Origin: Tissierellia bacterium
Lineage (GTDB): Bacteria; Bacillota; Clostridia; Tissierellales; Tepidimicrobiaceae
Assembly (NCBI GenBank): GCA_012799055.1
Contig: JAAZMA010000358.1
Location: 1 to 34,366, forward strand
Reading direction: 5' to 3'
Length of the DNA stretch: 34,366 nt
Shown: positions 1 to 7,770 of the stretch, piece by piece
Layout: every line of letters begins with the position of its first letter
How positions within the stretch are numbered: the stretch's first letter is position 1
Position numbers and translations under genes: made by a program
Notes under the pieces: model-generated
Seen by the model: the letters and a program-made list of their open reading frames with translations, nothing else
The model's database searches: none
What the model was told of the DNA's origin: nothing

Positions 1-140
1 GCCAAGCCTGCTGCATCATCTGCAGCCCTATTAATTCTCTTTCCAGATGATAATTTCTCCAAGGTTTTTTGCAAACCATTAGTGTTCATAGTTAACATTC
101 TATGGGTATTTAGTGCTGGTATATTATTATTTATTCTCAT
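1..140 (-). CDS. Flagellin, N-terminal part (gene runs off the left edge)
   Basis: Minus-strand translation from ATG at 140: MRINNNIPALNTHRMLTMNTNGLQKTLEKLSSGKRINRAADDAAGLA, the classic flagellin N-terminus. GGAGGGGG Shine-Dalgarno upstream. Not in the ORF track. Confidence 0.95.
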   Translation of the reverse strand, partial: MRINNNIPALNTHRMLTMNTNGLQKTLEKLSSGKRINRAADDAAGL

Positions 141-348
141 TTTTATCCCCCTCCATTTTATTGGCACTATCTATAAATAATAGGATTTCCCCTAATATTG
201 AAAACATTTCTTTTGGTAATTCTTCCACATTTTCTATACCTAGTTCTTTTTTTAATATTTCTTCGTTTAAATCCACTTTGTTTATAATTTTATTTTTACC
301 ATATGCCTTTTTTGCTTGTTTTCCCGATACTAGACGAATTTTTTTCAT
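127..348 (-). CDS. Small uncharacterised protein (73 aa) upstream of flagellin
   Basis: ORF track; lies between the FliK-like gene and flagellin; its last 14 nt overlap the flagellin start. Confidence 0.65.
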   Translation of the reverse strand: MKKIRLVSGKQAKKAYGKNKIINKVDLNEEILKKELGIENVEELPKEMFSILGEILLFIDSANKMEGDKNENK

Positions 349-356
349 ATTATCAC

Positions 357-2711
357 CTAAGTATTTATTATTAGATTTTCTAGAGTATAGCCTATTTTGC
401 TTAAACCTTTTTCCAATAATTCTTTGTTTTCTAAAATAGTATCATCTTTTTCTACTTCAAATTCTGTATATACTTGTTTTCCAATTACTTTTAAATGGAC
501 TTTTACATCTCCTAGGTTTTCTGTATTTAAATTAAAATAAAACACCATATTATTTTTGTCAATTTCCTTATTTCCATTGGGAATTATTAAATTAATATTT
601 TTATATACTCCTTCTGATTCCATAGGTAATTGTAATACTAAGTCTTTTTTTAATCTATTTTGTAATATTAAGTATTTTTGAATCTTGTCCATACTTTCCT
701 CAAAATTTTCATTGGAATTAAAGGAATTGTTTAAATCCTCTAGGGTATTTAGTACTTCTTTGTATTTTTCTCCAGAATTTTCATTCCCATTCTTTAAAGA
801 TTGGGAAAACTCTTTTACTCTATTTTCTAAATTTTGAATTCCCTTTTTTATCTCTTCATTGGTGAATAAATTTTCCTTTTTAAATAAATTATTTAATTCA
901 TCTCCAAAACCTTTTTCTGAATTTAATAGAGTATCTAAATCTTTAATATCCCTTAAGGTCATATTAAGTCCATTTTTCATTATTTTAGGTATTAAATAAT
1001 CTTCTTTTCCCTTAATATATTTAATTTCCTCTGCTAATTTATCTATTTCTTTATATTTGTTTATTTTTTTATTTATATAATTATTTAATTCATTTAAAGG
1101 CATATGTTCCAATGCTATTCCCTCTTTAATACTAATTTTTATTAAATTTAAAGAGGTATTAGTTTTAGCATTTAAATATTCCTGTCGAATTATGGATTCT
1201 TCTGTGGAATTTACAGGCTCTATTAAGACTTCATCCATTTCCTTTAACTGAACATTAACTTCATATAAATTGTTTAAGCTTATATTATTATATCTTCTAA
1301 TTGCAAAGGATATGGTATTAGATTCTAATTCACCTAATGTATTAAATATATTGCTAAGGGTAATAGCCTTTTCTGCTGTCCTACTATTTAGATCATTATT
1401 TAAGTTTAAATTAGTATTTTTTATTTCCTTTAGATTTTCTATTTTAAAATCTTTTCCAGATTTAATTAATTGGAGTAATTCCTTATCTGTTATGGTTTTT
1501 AATTCTTCTATATCCTTTATTATTTGAGATGTTTCTTTAGATTTAGGATTTATATTGTCTTCACTTAAATCTTTAATTTTATCTATTAATTGTTCAATTT
1601 CTGTATTTAATATATTAATTCCTTCATCTATTAATTGGGCTATGGAGTTTTCATCTAATAGTTCAATAATTTCCTCTAAATTATACTTCATATTCATTAT
1701 TTGTTCATAGTTTTCTAAACTTAAGTCTAAATCATAATAGATAAATCCTCTTATTAAATTTATATTTTCTAAGTTTTCTTCAAGATTTAATTCTATTAAT
1801 ATATCTTCTATGGTTCTATGTTTTTCTACAACAAATTGTTCATATATGGGAGTGGCTATGTTTTTATCTAATTTTTCTACTTCATAGGAGTGTTTTAATT
1901 TATATAGGGTTTCAATATTCATAGGTAAATCTTCTTTAAAGGCTATAATGAGATTTTCATTTTCATAATTTCTCAAATCATAGGCCTTGTCCATGATTTC
2001 CATAATCTTATCTATATTTTCCCGATTTATATCTACTCCTTCACTATGTAGGGCTATAATACTGTCATAAACATCTTTGCCCATTTTTCTTCCATAAATT
2101 TTTTTAGCTATAATTTCTGCTTCTTTGTAATTTAATTTTCTGTCTAAACCTAGTATTTCCACTAGGGATAAGTTTTTCTCTTCATTTTTAATTTCTTCCA
2201 ATGCTTCTTGGATTTTTTGTAATGAATCCACTTCTATATCTATGCCTTTTTCTAATAATTTGATTAAAGTTTCCAAATCTAAGTTTTCCACTATTTCTTC
2301 TAGATATTTTTTGGACATGAAAAAAGATTCTAGATTTTCCCTATTTATGGGAATTTCATTGTCTATTAAATATTTTATGGCTTCTTTTGTTTCTTCATTA
2401 TTTTCTAATCCTAATTTTTTAATTATTTCTTCTTTATTAAGAGATAGAGCTGTTTTATTTTCTTCTTTTTCTTCAACTTTTACTGATAGTATATTTTCTT
2501 TGTTTATTAGGACTTTATTCCCTAATTCTCCCACTATTTCTTCTTTTACCCTTAGGGAATAGATTATATTTTTATTGTCAACGGTTTTTTCTATTTTTAT
2601 ATCCTTCCCATTGTTCTCAATTAAATTTCCCTCTATATGATAAAAAAGCTGCGGTTTTATGCCATAGGCCTCTATTATATTTTCTTTATTGTTTAGTTTT
2701 ATTGCTTCCAT
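357..2711 (-). CDS. Large helical-repeat protein with a FliK-like (hook-length control) C-terminal domain
   Basis: C-terminal segment 'MVFYFNLNTENLGDVKVHLKVIGKQVYTEFEVEKDDTILENKELLEKGLSKIGYTLENLIINT' resembles a FliK C-terminal fold; repeated '...IPINRENLESFF.../GVDINRENIDKIM...' segments; next to flagellin. Start moved from 2741 to the internal ATG at 2711 (AAGG SD, 8-nt spacing). Confidence 0.65.
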   Translation of the reverse strand: MEAIKLNNKENIIEAYGIKPQLFYHIEGNLIENNGKDIKIEKTVDNKNIIYSLRVKEEIVGELGNKVLINKENILSVKVEEKEENKTALSLNKEEIIKKLGLENNEETKEAIKYLIDNEIPINRENLESFFMSKKYLEEIVENLDLETLIKLLEKGIDIEVDSLQKIQEALEEIKNEEKNLSLVEILGLDRKLNYKEAEIIAKKIYGRKMGKDVYDSIIALHSEGVDINRENIDKIMEIMDKAYDLRNYENENLIIAFKEDLPMNIETLYKLKHSYEVEKLDKNIATPIYEQFVVEKHRTIEDILIELNLEENLENINLIRGFIYYDLDLSLENYEQIMNMKYNLEEIIELLDENSIAQLIDEGINILNTEIEQLIDKIKDLSEDNINPKSKETSQIIKDIEELKTITDKELLQLIKSGKDFKIENLKEIKNTNLNLNNDLNSRTAEKAITLSNIFNTLGELESNTISFAIRRYNNISLNNLYEVNVQLKEMDEVLIEPVNSTEESIIRQEYLNAKTNTSLNLIKISIKEGIALEHMPLNELNNYINKKINKYKEIDKLAEEIKYIKGKEDYLIPKIMKNGLNMTLRDIKDLDTLLNSEKGFGDELNNLFKKENLFTNEEIKKGIQNLENRVKEFSQSLKNGNENSGEKYKEVLNTLEDLNNSFNSNENFEESMDKIQKYLILQNRLKKDLVLQLPMESEGVYKNINLIIPNGNKEIDKNNMVFYFNLNTENLGDVKVHLKVIGKQVYTEFEVEKDDTILENKELLEKGLSKIGYTLENLIINT

Positions 2712-2743
2712 ATTATCATCCTTAAATTTAGTTTCCACCAATT

Positions 2744-2767
2744 ATATCGACTTGCTTTAGCTTTTTC
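2744..2767 (-). promoter_or_regulatory. Candidate SigD (sigma-28) promoter for the FliK-like gene
   Basis: Minus strand TCAA-N16-GTCGATAT; compare sigma-28 consensus TAAA-N15-GCCGATAT. Confidence 0.4.
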
Positions 2768-2785
2768 TTGAATAAAATATTATAA

Positions 2786-2814
2786 TTTAACATTTCTTGC
2801 CGATAGTATATAAT
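2786..2814 (+). promoter_or_regulatory. Candidate SigA promoter for yaaR, with an embedded GCCGATAG sigma-28-like -10
   Basis: TTTAAC-17-TATAAT (2786-2791, 2809-2814); GCCGATAG at 2799-2806. Confidence 0.5.
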
Positions 2815-2839
2815 AGAAGGGTAAGGGAGTGAGGAATAG

Positions 2840-3286
2840 ATGTCTAGAATTCAAAGGGTAGGTATAAATAATATTATTCAGGTTAAAGATACTAAGGTAG
2901 ATAATAAAAAAGAAATTCATAAAGCTTTTAAAAATAAATTAATGGAAATAGAACAAGAACATATTAGGGAGCAACTTAAGGTTTTATATGATAAAATAGA
3001 AGTACAAACTAATAAATTACAAGATAGACTATTTATAGAAGATTTAGTTGAGTATAAAGAGTTAGTAAGGGAGTTTCTAGATATTTCTGTTAATAATTCC
3101 CATGTGTTTTACAAAGAAAATTCCCTAGATAGAAGAGGGCGACATAGGGTATATTCTTTAGTAAAAAAGGTGGATAAGGAATTAGATGAATTAACTAAGG
3201 ATTTTTTAGATATTGAAGGAAATAGAATAAAAATACTGCAAAGATTAGATGATATTAAGGGAATGTTATTAGATGTACTTACTTAA
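2840..3286 (+). CDS. YaaR family (DUF327) protein
   Basis: 148 aa; sequence resembles YaaR (HVFYKENSLDRRGRHRVYSLVKKVDKELDELTKDFL). Confidence 0.75.
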   Translation: MSRIQRVGINNIIQVKDTKVDNKKEIHKAFKNKLMEIEQEHIREQLKVLYDKIEVQTNKLQDRLFIEDLVEYKELVREFLDISVNNSHVFYKENSLDRRGRHRVYSLVKKVDKELDELTKDFLDIEGNRIKILQRLDDIKGMLLDVLT

Positions 3287-3311
3287 ATTTTAAATCCGTG
3301 GAGGGATGAAA

Positions 3312-3605
3312 ATGGAAGATTTATTAAAAAACATATTTTTTGCAGGTGTGGGGAGTTTAGCTTTAACCTATGAAAAATCTAGTGAATTGATTAAAAATTT
3401 AGTTGAAAAAGGTAAAATAACTGTAGAACAGGGTAAACAGTTAAATGAAGAGTTAAAAAGAGTGGTAGATGACAATCAAAACAAGATTGAAAATGTTGAG
3501 GTAATAGAAGCTAATATAAAAAATCATTTAAATAGCCTAAATCTAGCCACAAAGGAAGATATAGATAATCTAAATAAGAGAATTGATGAATTGGAAAACA
3601 AATAG
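3312..3605 (+). CDS. Phasin-like / PHA granule-associated family small coiled-coil protein
   Basis: 'LLKNIFFAGVGSLALTYEKSSELIKNLVEKGKITVEQGKQLNEELKR' is phasin-like. The second ATG (3312) has correct spacing to GGAGGG; the ORF-track ATG (3306) abuts the SD. Confidence 0.7.
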   Translation: MEDLLKNIFFAGVGSLALTYEKSSELIKNLVEKGKITVEQGKQLNEELKRVVDDNQNKIENVEVIEANIKNHLNSLNLATKEDIDNLNKRIDELENK

Positions 3606-3611
3606 TTAATT

Positions 3612-3655
3612 AGGAGGTTAAAACACCCTGCTTTCAGGGTGTTTTATTTGCTATG
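3612..3655 (+). promoter_or_regulatory. Shine-Dalgarno, then 12-bp hairpin, then ATG; the hairpin also looks like an intrinsic terminator
   Basis: AGGAGG at 3612-3617; stem 3619-3630/3635-3646 (TAAAACACCCTG/CAGGGTGTTTTA), loop CTTT; ATG at 3653. Confidence 0.7.
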
Positions 3656-5233
3656 GATAATAATTATACAAAAAAAAGATTAAAAGAAATTGTATCTGTT
3701 TCTGTAAAACATGGTTTTAAAAATGGTATAGGAAGTCCTAAAGAATTAAAACTAGTCTTAGAGGAATTAGGTCCAACCTTTGTTAAAATTGGACAAATTC
3801 TATCTACTAGACCAGATATATTGCCTATGGAATATATTTTAGAACTACAAAAACTTCAAGACAAAGTTAAACCAGAGAAATTTAATATTATGAAAAAGGT
3901 TATAGAAACTGAATTAGGAGATTCTATTGAGAATATTTTTATGGAATTTAATATAATTCCAATTGCATCTGCGTCTTTATCAGAAGTATATCTTGCCAAA
4001 CTTTATAATGGAGATGAAGTGGTAGTTAAAGTTCAAAGACCTTATGTAAAAGAAAAAATGTTAGGGGATATTCAAATACTTAAAAAACTGGCTCCTTTTA
4101 TTAATTTTGCTGCTACAGGTGAAGTAGTAGATATGATACAAGTTGTGGAAGAATTGGAAATGGCAACGGAAAAAGAAATAAATTTTATAGAGGAAATGAA
4201 TAATATTATTAGATTTTCTGAAAACAATCAAAATGTAAAATTTATTAAAGCTCCTAAAGTTTATAAAGAATATTGTACTAATAAGATTTTAGTTATGGAA
4301 TATATTTCTGGTATTAAAATAGATAATATTAAAGAATTAAAAGCTGAAGGTTATAATATTCATGATATGGCTACTAAGCTTACTTATAATTATTTTAAGC
4401 AAGTATTTGAGGATGGTTTTTTTCATGCAGACCCTCATCCAGGTAATATTTTAATTCATGAAAATAGTATTGCCTATATTGATTTTGGTTTAATGGGGAC
4501 TTTAGATTTAAATCTAAGGAAGAAATTAAATGAGATTTTAGAAGGTGCTGCTACAGGAAATATTCAGTTAATGACTAAGTCCATAGTTAAAATAGGAACT
4601 AAAAAAGGGCCTATGGATATGAATAAATTATATGATGATATTGAAACTATGTACACATCATATATTGATGAATCTATATATGATTATGATATTCCTCAAA
4701 TATTAGAAGAAATAATAATTATATGTAAAAAAAATAATATTCACATGCCAAAAGATATAGTATTACTAGTAAAAGGAATGATGATATTTCAAGGTGTCTT
4801 GGCTAAGATTGACAAGGATTTAACTATAATGGATATAGCCCTACCTTATTTTGAAGAACAAATAATAAAGAATAATTTAAAAGATATGGATTTTTCCCAA
4901 GTTCTTATTAAATTATATTCTTCTATTAAATCTAGCTTAGAATTATCCTACAAATCCTTAGAATTAATAAATAATTTTTTAGATGGAAGAATTAAATTAA
5001 ATTTAGAGTTGAAAAATATGGATGAAAATTTTAATGAAATAAATAGAATGGTTAATAGACTTATTTTTGCCATAATTGTGGCTGGATTATTAGTGAGTTC
5101 ATCTTTAGTAATTAATGCAAATGTGGGATTAAAAATTTATGGTATTTCAGCCATAGGTATATTAGGATATTTAGGAGCGGGGGTTGCAGGATTATTACTT
5201 CTTATATCTATTTTAAAATCAGGAAAACTGTAA
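3653..5233 (+). CDS. AarF/ABC1/UbiB-family atypical kinase
   Basis: KxGQ motif (TFVKIGQILSTRPDILP), HADPHPGN, YIDFGLMG, two C-terminal TM segments. Confidence 0.93.
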   Translation: MDNNYTKKRLKEIVSVSVKHGFKNGIGSPKELKLVLEELGPTFVKIGQILSTRPDILPMEYILELQKLQDKVKPEKFNIMKKVIETELGDSIENIFMEFNIIPIASASLSEVYLAKLYNGDEVVVKVQRPYVKEKMLGDIQILKKLAPFINFAATGEVVDMIQVVEELEMATEKEINFIEEMNNIIRFSENNQNVKFIKAPKVYKEYCTNKILVMEYISGIKIDNIKELKAEGYNIHDMATKLTYNYFKQVFEDGFFHADPHPGNILIHENSIAYIDFGLMGTLDLNLRKKLNEILEGAATGNIQLMTKSIVKIGTKKGPMDMNKLYDDIETMYTSYIDESIYDYDIPQILEEIIIICKKNNIHMPKDIVLLVKGMMIFQGVLAKIDKDLTIMDIALPYFEEQIIKNNLKDMDFSQVLIKLYSSIKSSLELSYKSLELINNFLDGRIKLNLELKNMDENFNEINRMVNRLIFAIIVAGLLVSSSLVINANVGLKIYGISAIGILGYLGAGVAGLLLLISILKSGKL

Positions 5234-5246
5234 TATAACCAGTGCT

Positions 5247-5286
5247 GGTGGCAAAAGAAAATTTTCTTTGCCACCTTTATTATTTT
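5247..5286 (+). terminator. Intrinsic terminator after the AarF gene
   Basis: GGTGGCAAA...TTTGCCACC hairpin followed by TTTATTATTTT. Confidence 0.7.
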
Positions 5287-5325
5287 CCATTGAAAACTAG
5301 TGGAGTAAAGTATTTAAATAAAGGC

Positions 5326-5478
5326 TCAAATAAATAAATTTATGTCTTCTTCCTTATGATATTCTACTATAAGCTTATCTAATTCTTGACTCATTTTTAA
5401 AATTGTTTCATAGTCTATACTATCTGATTCTAATTCCTGATGTAATAATTCTCTAAGTCTATTAATTTTATCTTTCAA
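5326..5478 (-). CDS. Spo0E-like aspartyl-phosphate phosphatase family small protein (50 aa, TTG start)
   Basis: Translated by hand: (M)KDKINRLRELLHQELESDSIDYETILKMSQELDKLIVEYHKEEDINLFI*. SQELDxLIxxY signature of Spo0E-like proteins; AGGAGG SD 8 nt upstream of TTG. Absent from the ORF track. Confidence 0.8.
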   Translation of the reverse strand: MKDKINRLRELLHQELESDSIDYETILKMSQELDKLIVEYHKEEDINLFI

Positions 5479-5518
5479 AACTATTACCTCCTAAAAAATG
5501 TCATTATCTTTATATAAT

Positions 5519-5547
5519 AGCATAACCTTATGTTGGCTATTTGGCAA
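5519..5547 (-). promoter_or_regulatory. Promoter of Spo0E-like gene 1
   Basis: Minus strand TTGCCA-17-TATGCT; same layout as 14205-14233. Confidence 0.55.
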
Positions 5548-5621
5548 TGCTTTTTTTATGCCATAGGCTTATTTACCTTAATTGATTATAATAATAAGGT
5601 TGACATAAGGAGTGAGACATA

Positions 5622-6035
5622 ATGAGAAATAATAGAAGTCATCTAGATTTAAGGGCAATTGGAAATAAAATAAGATTAGAAAGGGAAATGTTAAATTTAA
5701 GTAGAGAAAAGCTAGCTGAAATCACTGAATTATCTCCCTTTTATATAGGTCAAATTGAAAGAGGAGAGAGAAAAATGAGTCTAGATACCTTGGTAAAATT
5801 TGCAAATACTTTTAATGTATCCATAGATTATTTACTATTTGGTTCTAATTTACATAATGAAAATTTAGAATTAAAAAATTTCTATACTGTATTGGAAACT
5901 GAAGATAATAATTATAATAAGGAGTTAGATAGTGATTTAAAAGAGTTGCTGACTATTTTATCCCGTTGTTCTAAAGAGGAAATAAGATTAATAAAGGATA
6001 TGGTGGTATTAATATTTCCTTATATTAAAAAATAA
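5622..6035 (+). CDS. XRE-family helix-turn-helix transcriptional regulator
   Basis: IGNKIRLEREMLNLSREKLAEITELSPFYIGQIERGERKMSLDTLVKFANTFNVSIDYLLFG: HTH_3 domain. Confidence 0.9.
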   Translation: MRNNRSHLDLRAIGNKIRLEREMLNLSREKLAEITELSPFYIGQIERGERKMSLDTLVKFANTFNVSIDYLLFGSNLHNENLELKNFYTVLETEDNNYNKELDSDLKELLTILSRCSKEEIRLIKDMVVLIFPYIKK

Positions 6036-6052
6036 TACATAAATATATTAAC

Positions 6053-6097
6053 TTATCCCGAGGGAGGGGAAGTGTAGGCCTTATTCCCTCAGGATAA
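6053..6097 (-). terminator. Candidate hairpin terminator of the glycerol operon
   Basis: 13-nt inverted arms TTATCCYGAGGGA; full pairing (with G-U) only on the minus-strand RNA; weak U tract. Confidence 0.4.
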
Positions 6098-6130
6098 TAG
6101 CTTTATCTCAATTTGCCCCTAATATTTAAT

Positions 6131-6484
6131 TTAATAGCCTGTAATTATTATATCTGCTCCAGTATCTAAAATATTTGGAATAATCACCTGCCCAATTTCT
6201 ACAGTTTCTTCTATTTCTATTTCCTTTATAATTTCCATAGATTCTTTAATTAGTTCTTTAGGAATAGCCTTATTAGATCTTACAGGAATTACTGGTAATC
6301 TATAATTATTAATTTTTACTGTTGTAGTTAATATTCTTTCTGGGCTTAAAAATTCTTGAGTGGCGTAGGCTTCTCCTCTTTTGCACTTATTCCCTTCTAA
6401 ACTTAATACTTCATTTTCATTGCCAGAAACTGTTATATTGCATCCTATGGGACAAACTGTGCAAATTATAGTTTTCTTTTCCAA
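6131..6484 (-). CDS. DUF1667 domain protein of the anaerobic glycerol-3-phosphate dehydrogenase cluster
   Basis: (M)EKKTIICTVCPIGCNITVSGNE...CKRGEAYA; cysteine motifs typical of DUF1667. Start set at TTG 6484 (AGGAGG SD, 7 nt) instead of the track's 6505. Confidence 0.85.
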   Translation of the reverse strand: MEKKTIICTVCPIGCNITVSGNENEVLSLEGNKCKRGEAYATQEFLSPERILTTTVKINNYRLPVIPVRSNKAIPKELIKESMEIIKEIEIEETVEIGQVIIPNILDTGADIIITGY

Positions 6485-6486
6485 TT

Positions 6487-7755
6487 TTAGTCCTCCTTTA
6501 AACATAAGATTGAAATACTACTATCTACATGTTTTAATTCTTCTTTAGGTATTGTAATTTGTTCTATTTCCCCAGGACTTACTTTTTTCTTCTTTAATTC
6601 CTTTAGAGTTTTCCCATTTGCCATTGCTTTTAAAACAATATTGGAATTGGGTTCATTAACTCTAAAAAATACTTTGAAATTTTTGTCATTATATTGATTT
6701 ATAATAATTTTATTTGGAACTGTATATCTTACTCCCTCTCCTGGAACTATTTCTATAGTCTTATCTCCGTCTAAATCCTTATCTATTGCATGGATGCCCG
6801 CATATTTTCCTGCTATTTCACTTTCTATGGAAACATTGTCTGCCAAATCATTTACATGAACTACATTCCCACAAGCAAATATATCTTTGTTTGAAGTTCG
6901 CATCATATGGTCTACAATTGGACCCTTAGTTAATGGATTTATCTCTATACCCTTTTCCCTAGTTAATTCATTTTCTGGTATTAATCCAACTGATAAAAGC
7001 AAAGTATCACATTCTATGCTCCAAGACTTGTCTAATATTGGTTTAAGTGATTGGTCTACAGGGGCTACTACCACTTCTTCAACTCTTTCATTGCCTTTAA
7101 TGTCTACAACAGTATGGCTTAAATAAAGAGGTATTTCAAAATCATCTAAACATTGAACCTTGTTCCTAGTTAGTCCTGATAAATATGGTAGTAATTCAAC
7201 TACAGCTAGTACTTCTGCCCCTTCCAATGTCATTCTCCTAGCCATAATCATACCAATATCTCCAGAGCCTAGTATAACTACTTTTTTACCTACCATATAT
7301 CCTTCAATATTAATAAATCTTTGGGCAGTACCTGCTGTGAAAATTCCTGCTGGTCGAGTGCCTGGAATCATAATATTTCCACGGGTTCGTTCCCTACAAC
7401 CCATGGCTAATACCAAAGATTTATAGGATAAATTACATACACCATATTCTTGATTTACAGCATGAATTATATTGTTTTCCTCTATATTTAATACCATAGT
7501 ATTTAGCATTACTTCTATTCCTAATTCATCTAATTGCTTAATATAATGGTATGAGTATTCTGGCCCTGTAAGTTCCTCGCCTAATAAATGTAGGCCAAAT
7601 CCTGGATGGACACATTGTTGCAATATTCCACCTAAAGATTCATCTCTTTCAACTATTAGAACTTTTGGAGCTCCTTCTTTTTTTGCAGCTATAGCTGCTG
7701 CAAGACCTGCTGGACCTCCTCCTATTACTATAACATCATAATTTTTTTTATACAT
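6487..7755 (-). CDS. NAD(P)/FAD-dependent oxidoreductase (glycerol-3-phosphate dehydrogenase-associated)
   Basis: YDVIVIGGGPAGLAAAIAAKKEG Rossmann motif; context between GlpA-like and DUF1667. Confidence 0.9.
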   Translation of the reverse strand: MYKKNYDVIVIGGGPAGLAAAIAAKKEGAPKVLIVERDESLGGILQQCVHPGFGLHLLGEELTGPEYSYHYIKQLDELGIEVMLNTMVLNIEENNIIHAVNQEYGVCNLSYKSLVLAMGCRERTRGNIMIPGTRPAGIFTAGTAQRFINIEGYMVGKKVVILGSGDIGMIMARRMTLEGAEVLAVVELLPYLSGLTRNKVQCLDDFEIPLYLSHTVVDIKGNERVEEVVVAPVDQSLKPILDKSWSIECDTLLLSVGLIPENELTREKGIEINPLTKGPIVDHMMRTSNKDIFACGNVVHVNDLADNVSIESEIAGKYAGIHAIDKDLDGDKTIEIVPGEGVRYTVPNKIIINQYNDKNFKVFFRVNEPNSNIVLKAMANGKTLKELKKKKVSPGEIEQITIPKEELKHVDSSISILCLKED

Positions 7756-7770
7756 ATTATTACCCCATTC

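Noticed and set aside
113-439. 108-aa plus-strand ORF
   Set aside because: Antisense to flagellin, the 73-aa ORF and the FliK-like 3' end; Phe/Leu/Ser/Ile-rich shadow translation.
1270-2562. Plus-strand ORFs 1270..1527 and 2242..2562
   Set aside because: Antisense to the 794-aa gene; hydrophobic shadow translations with no RBS or family.
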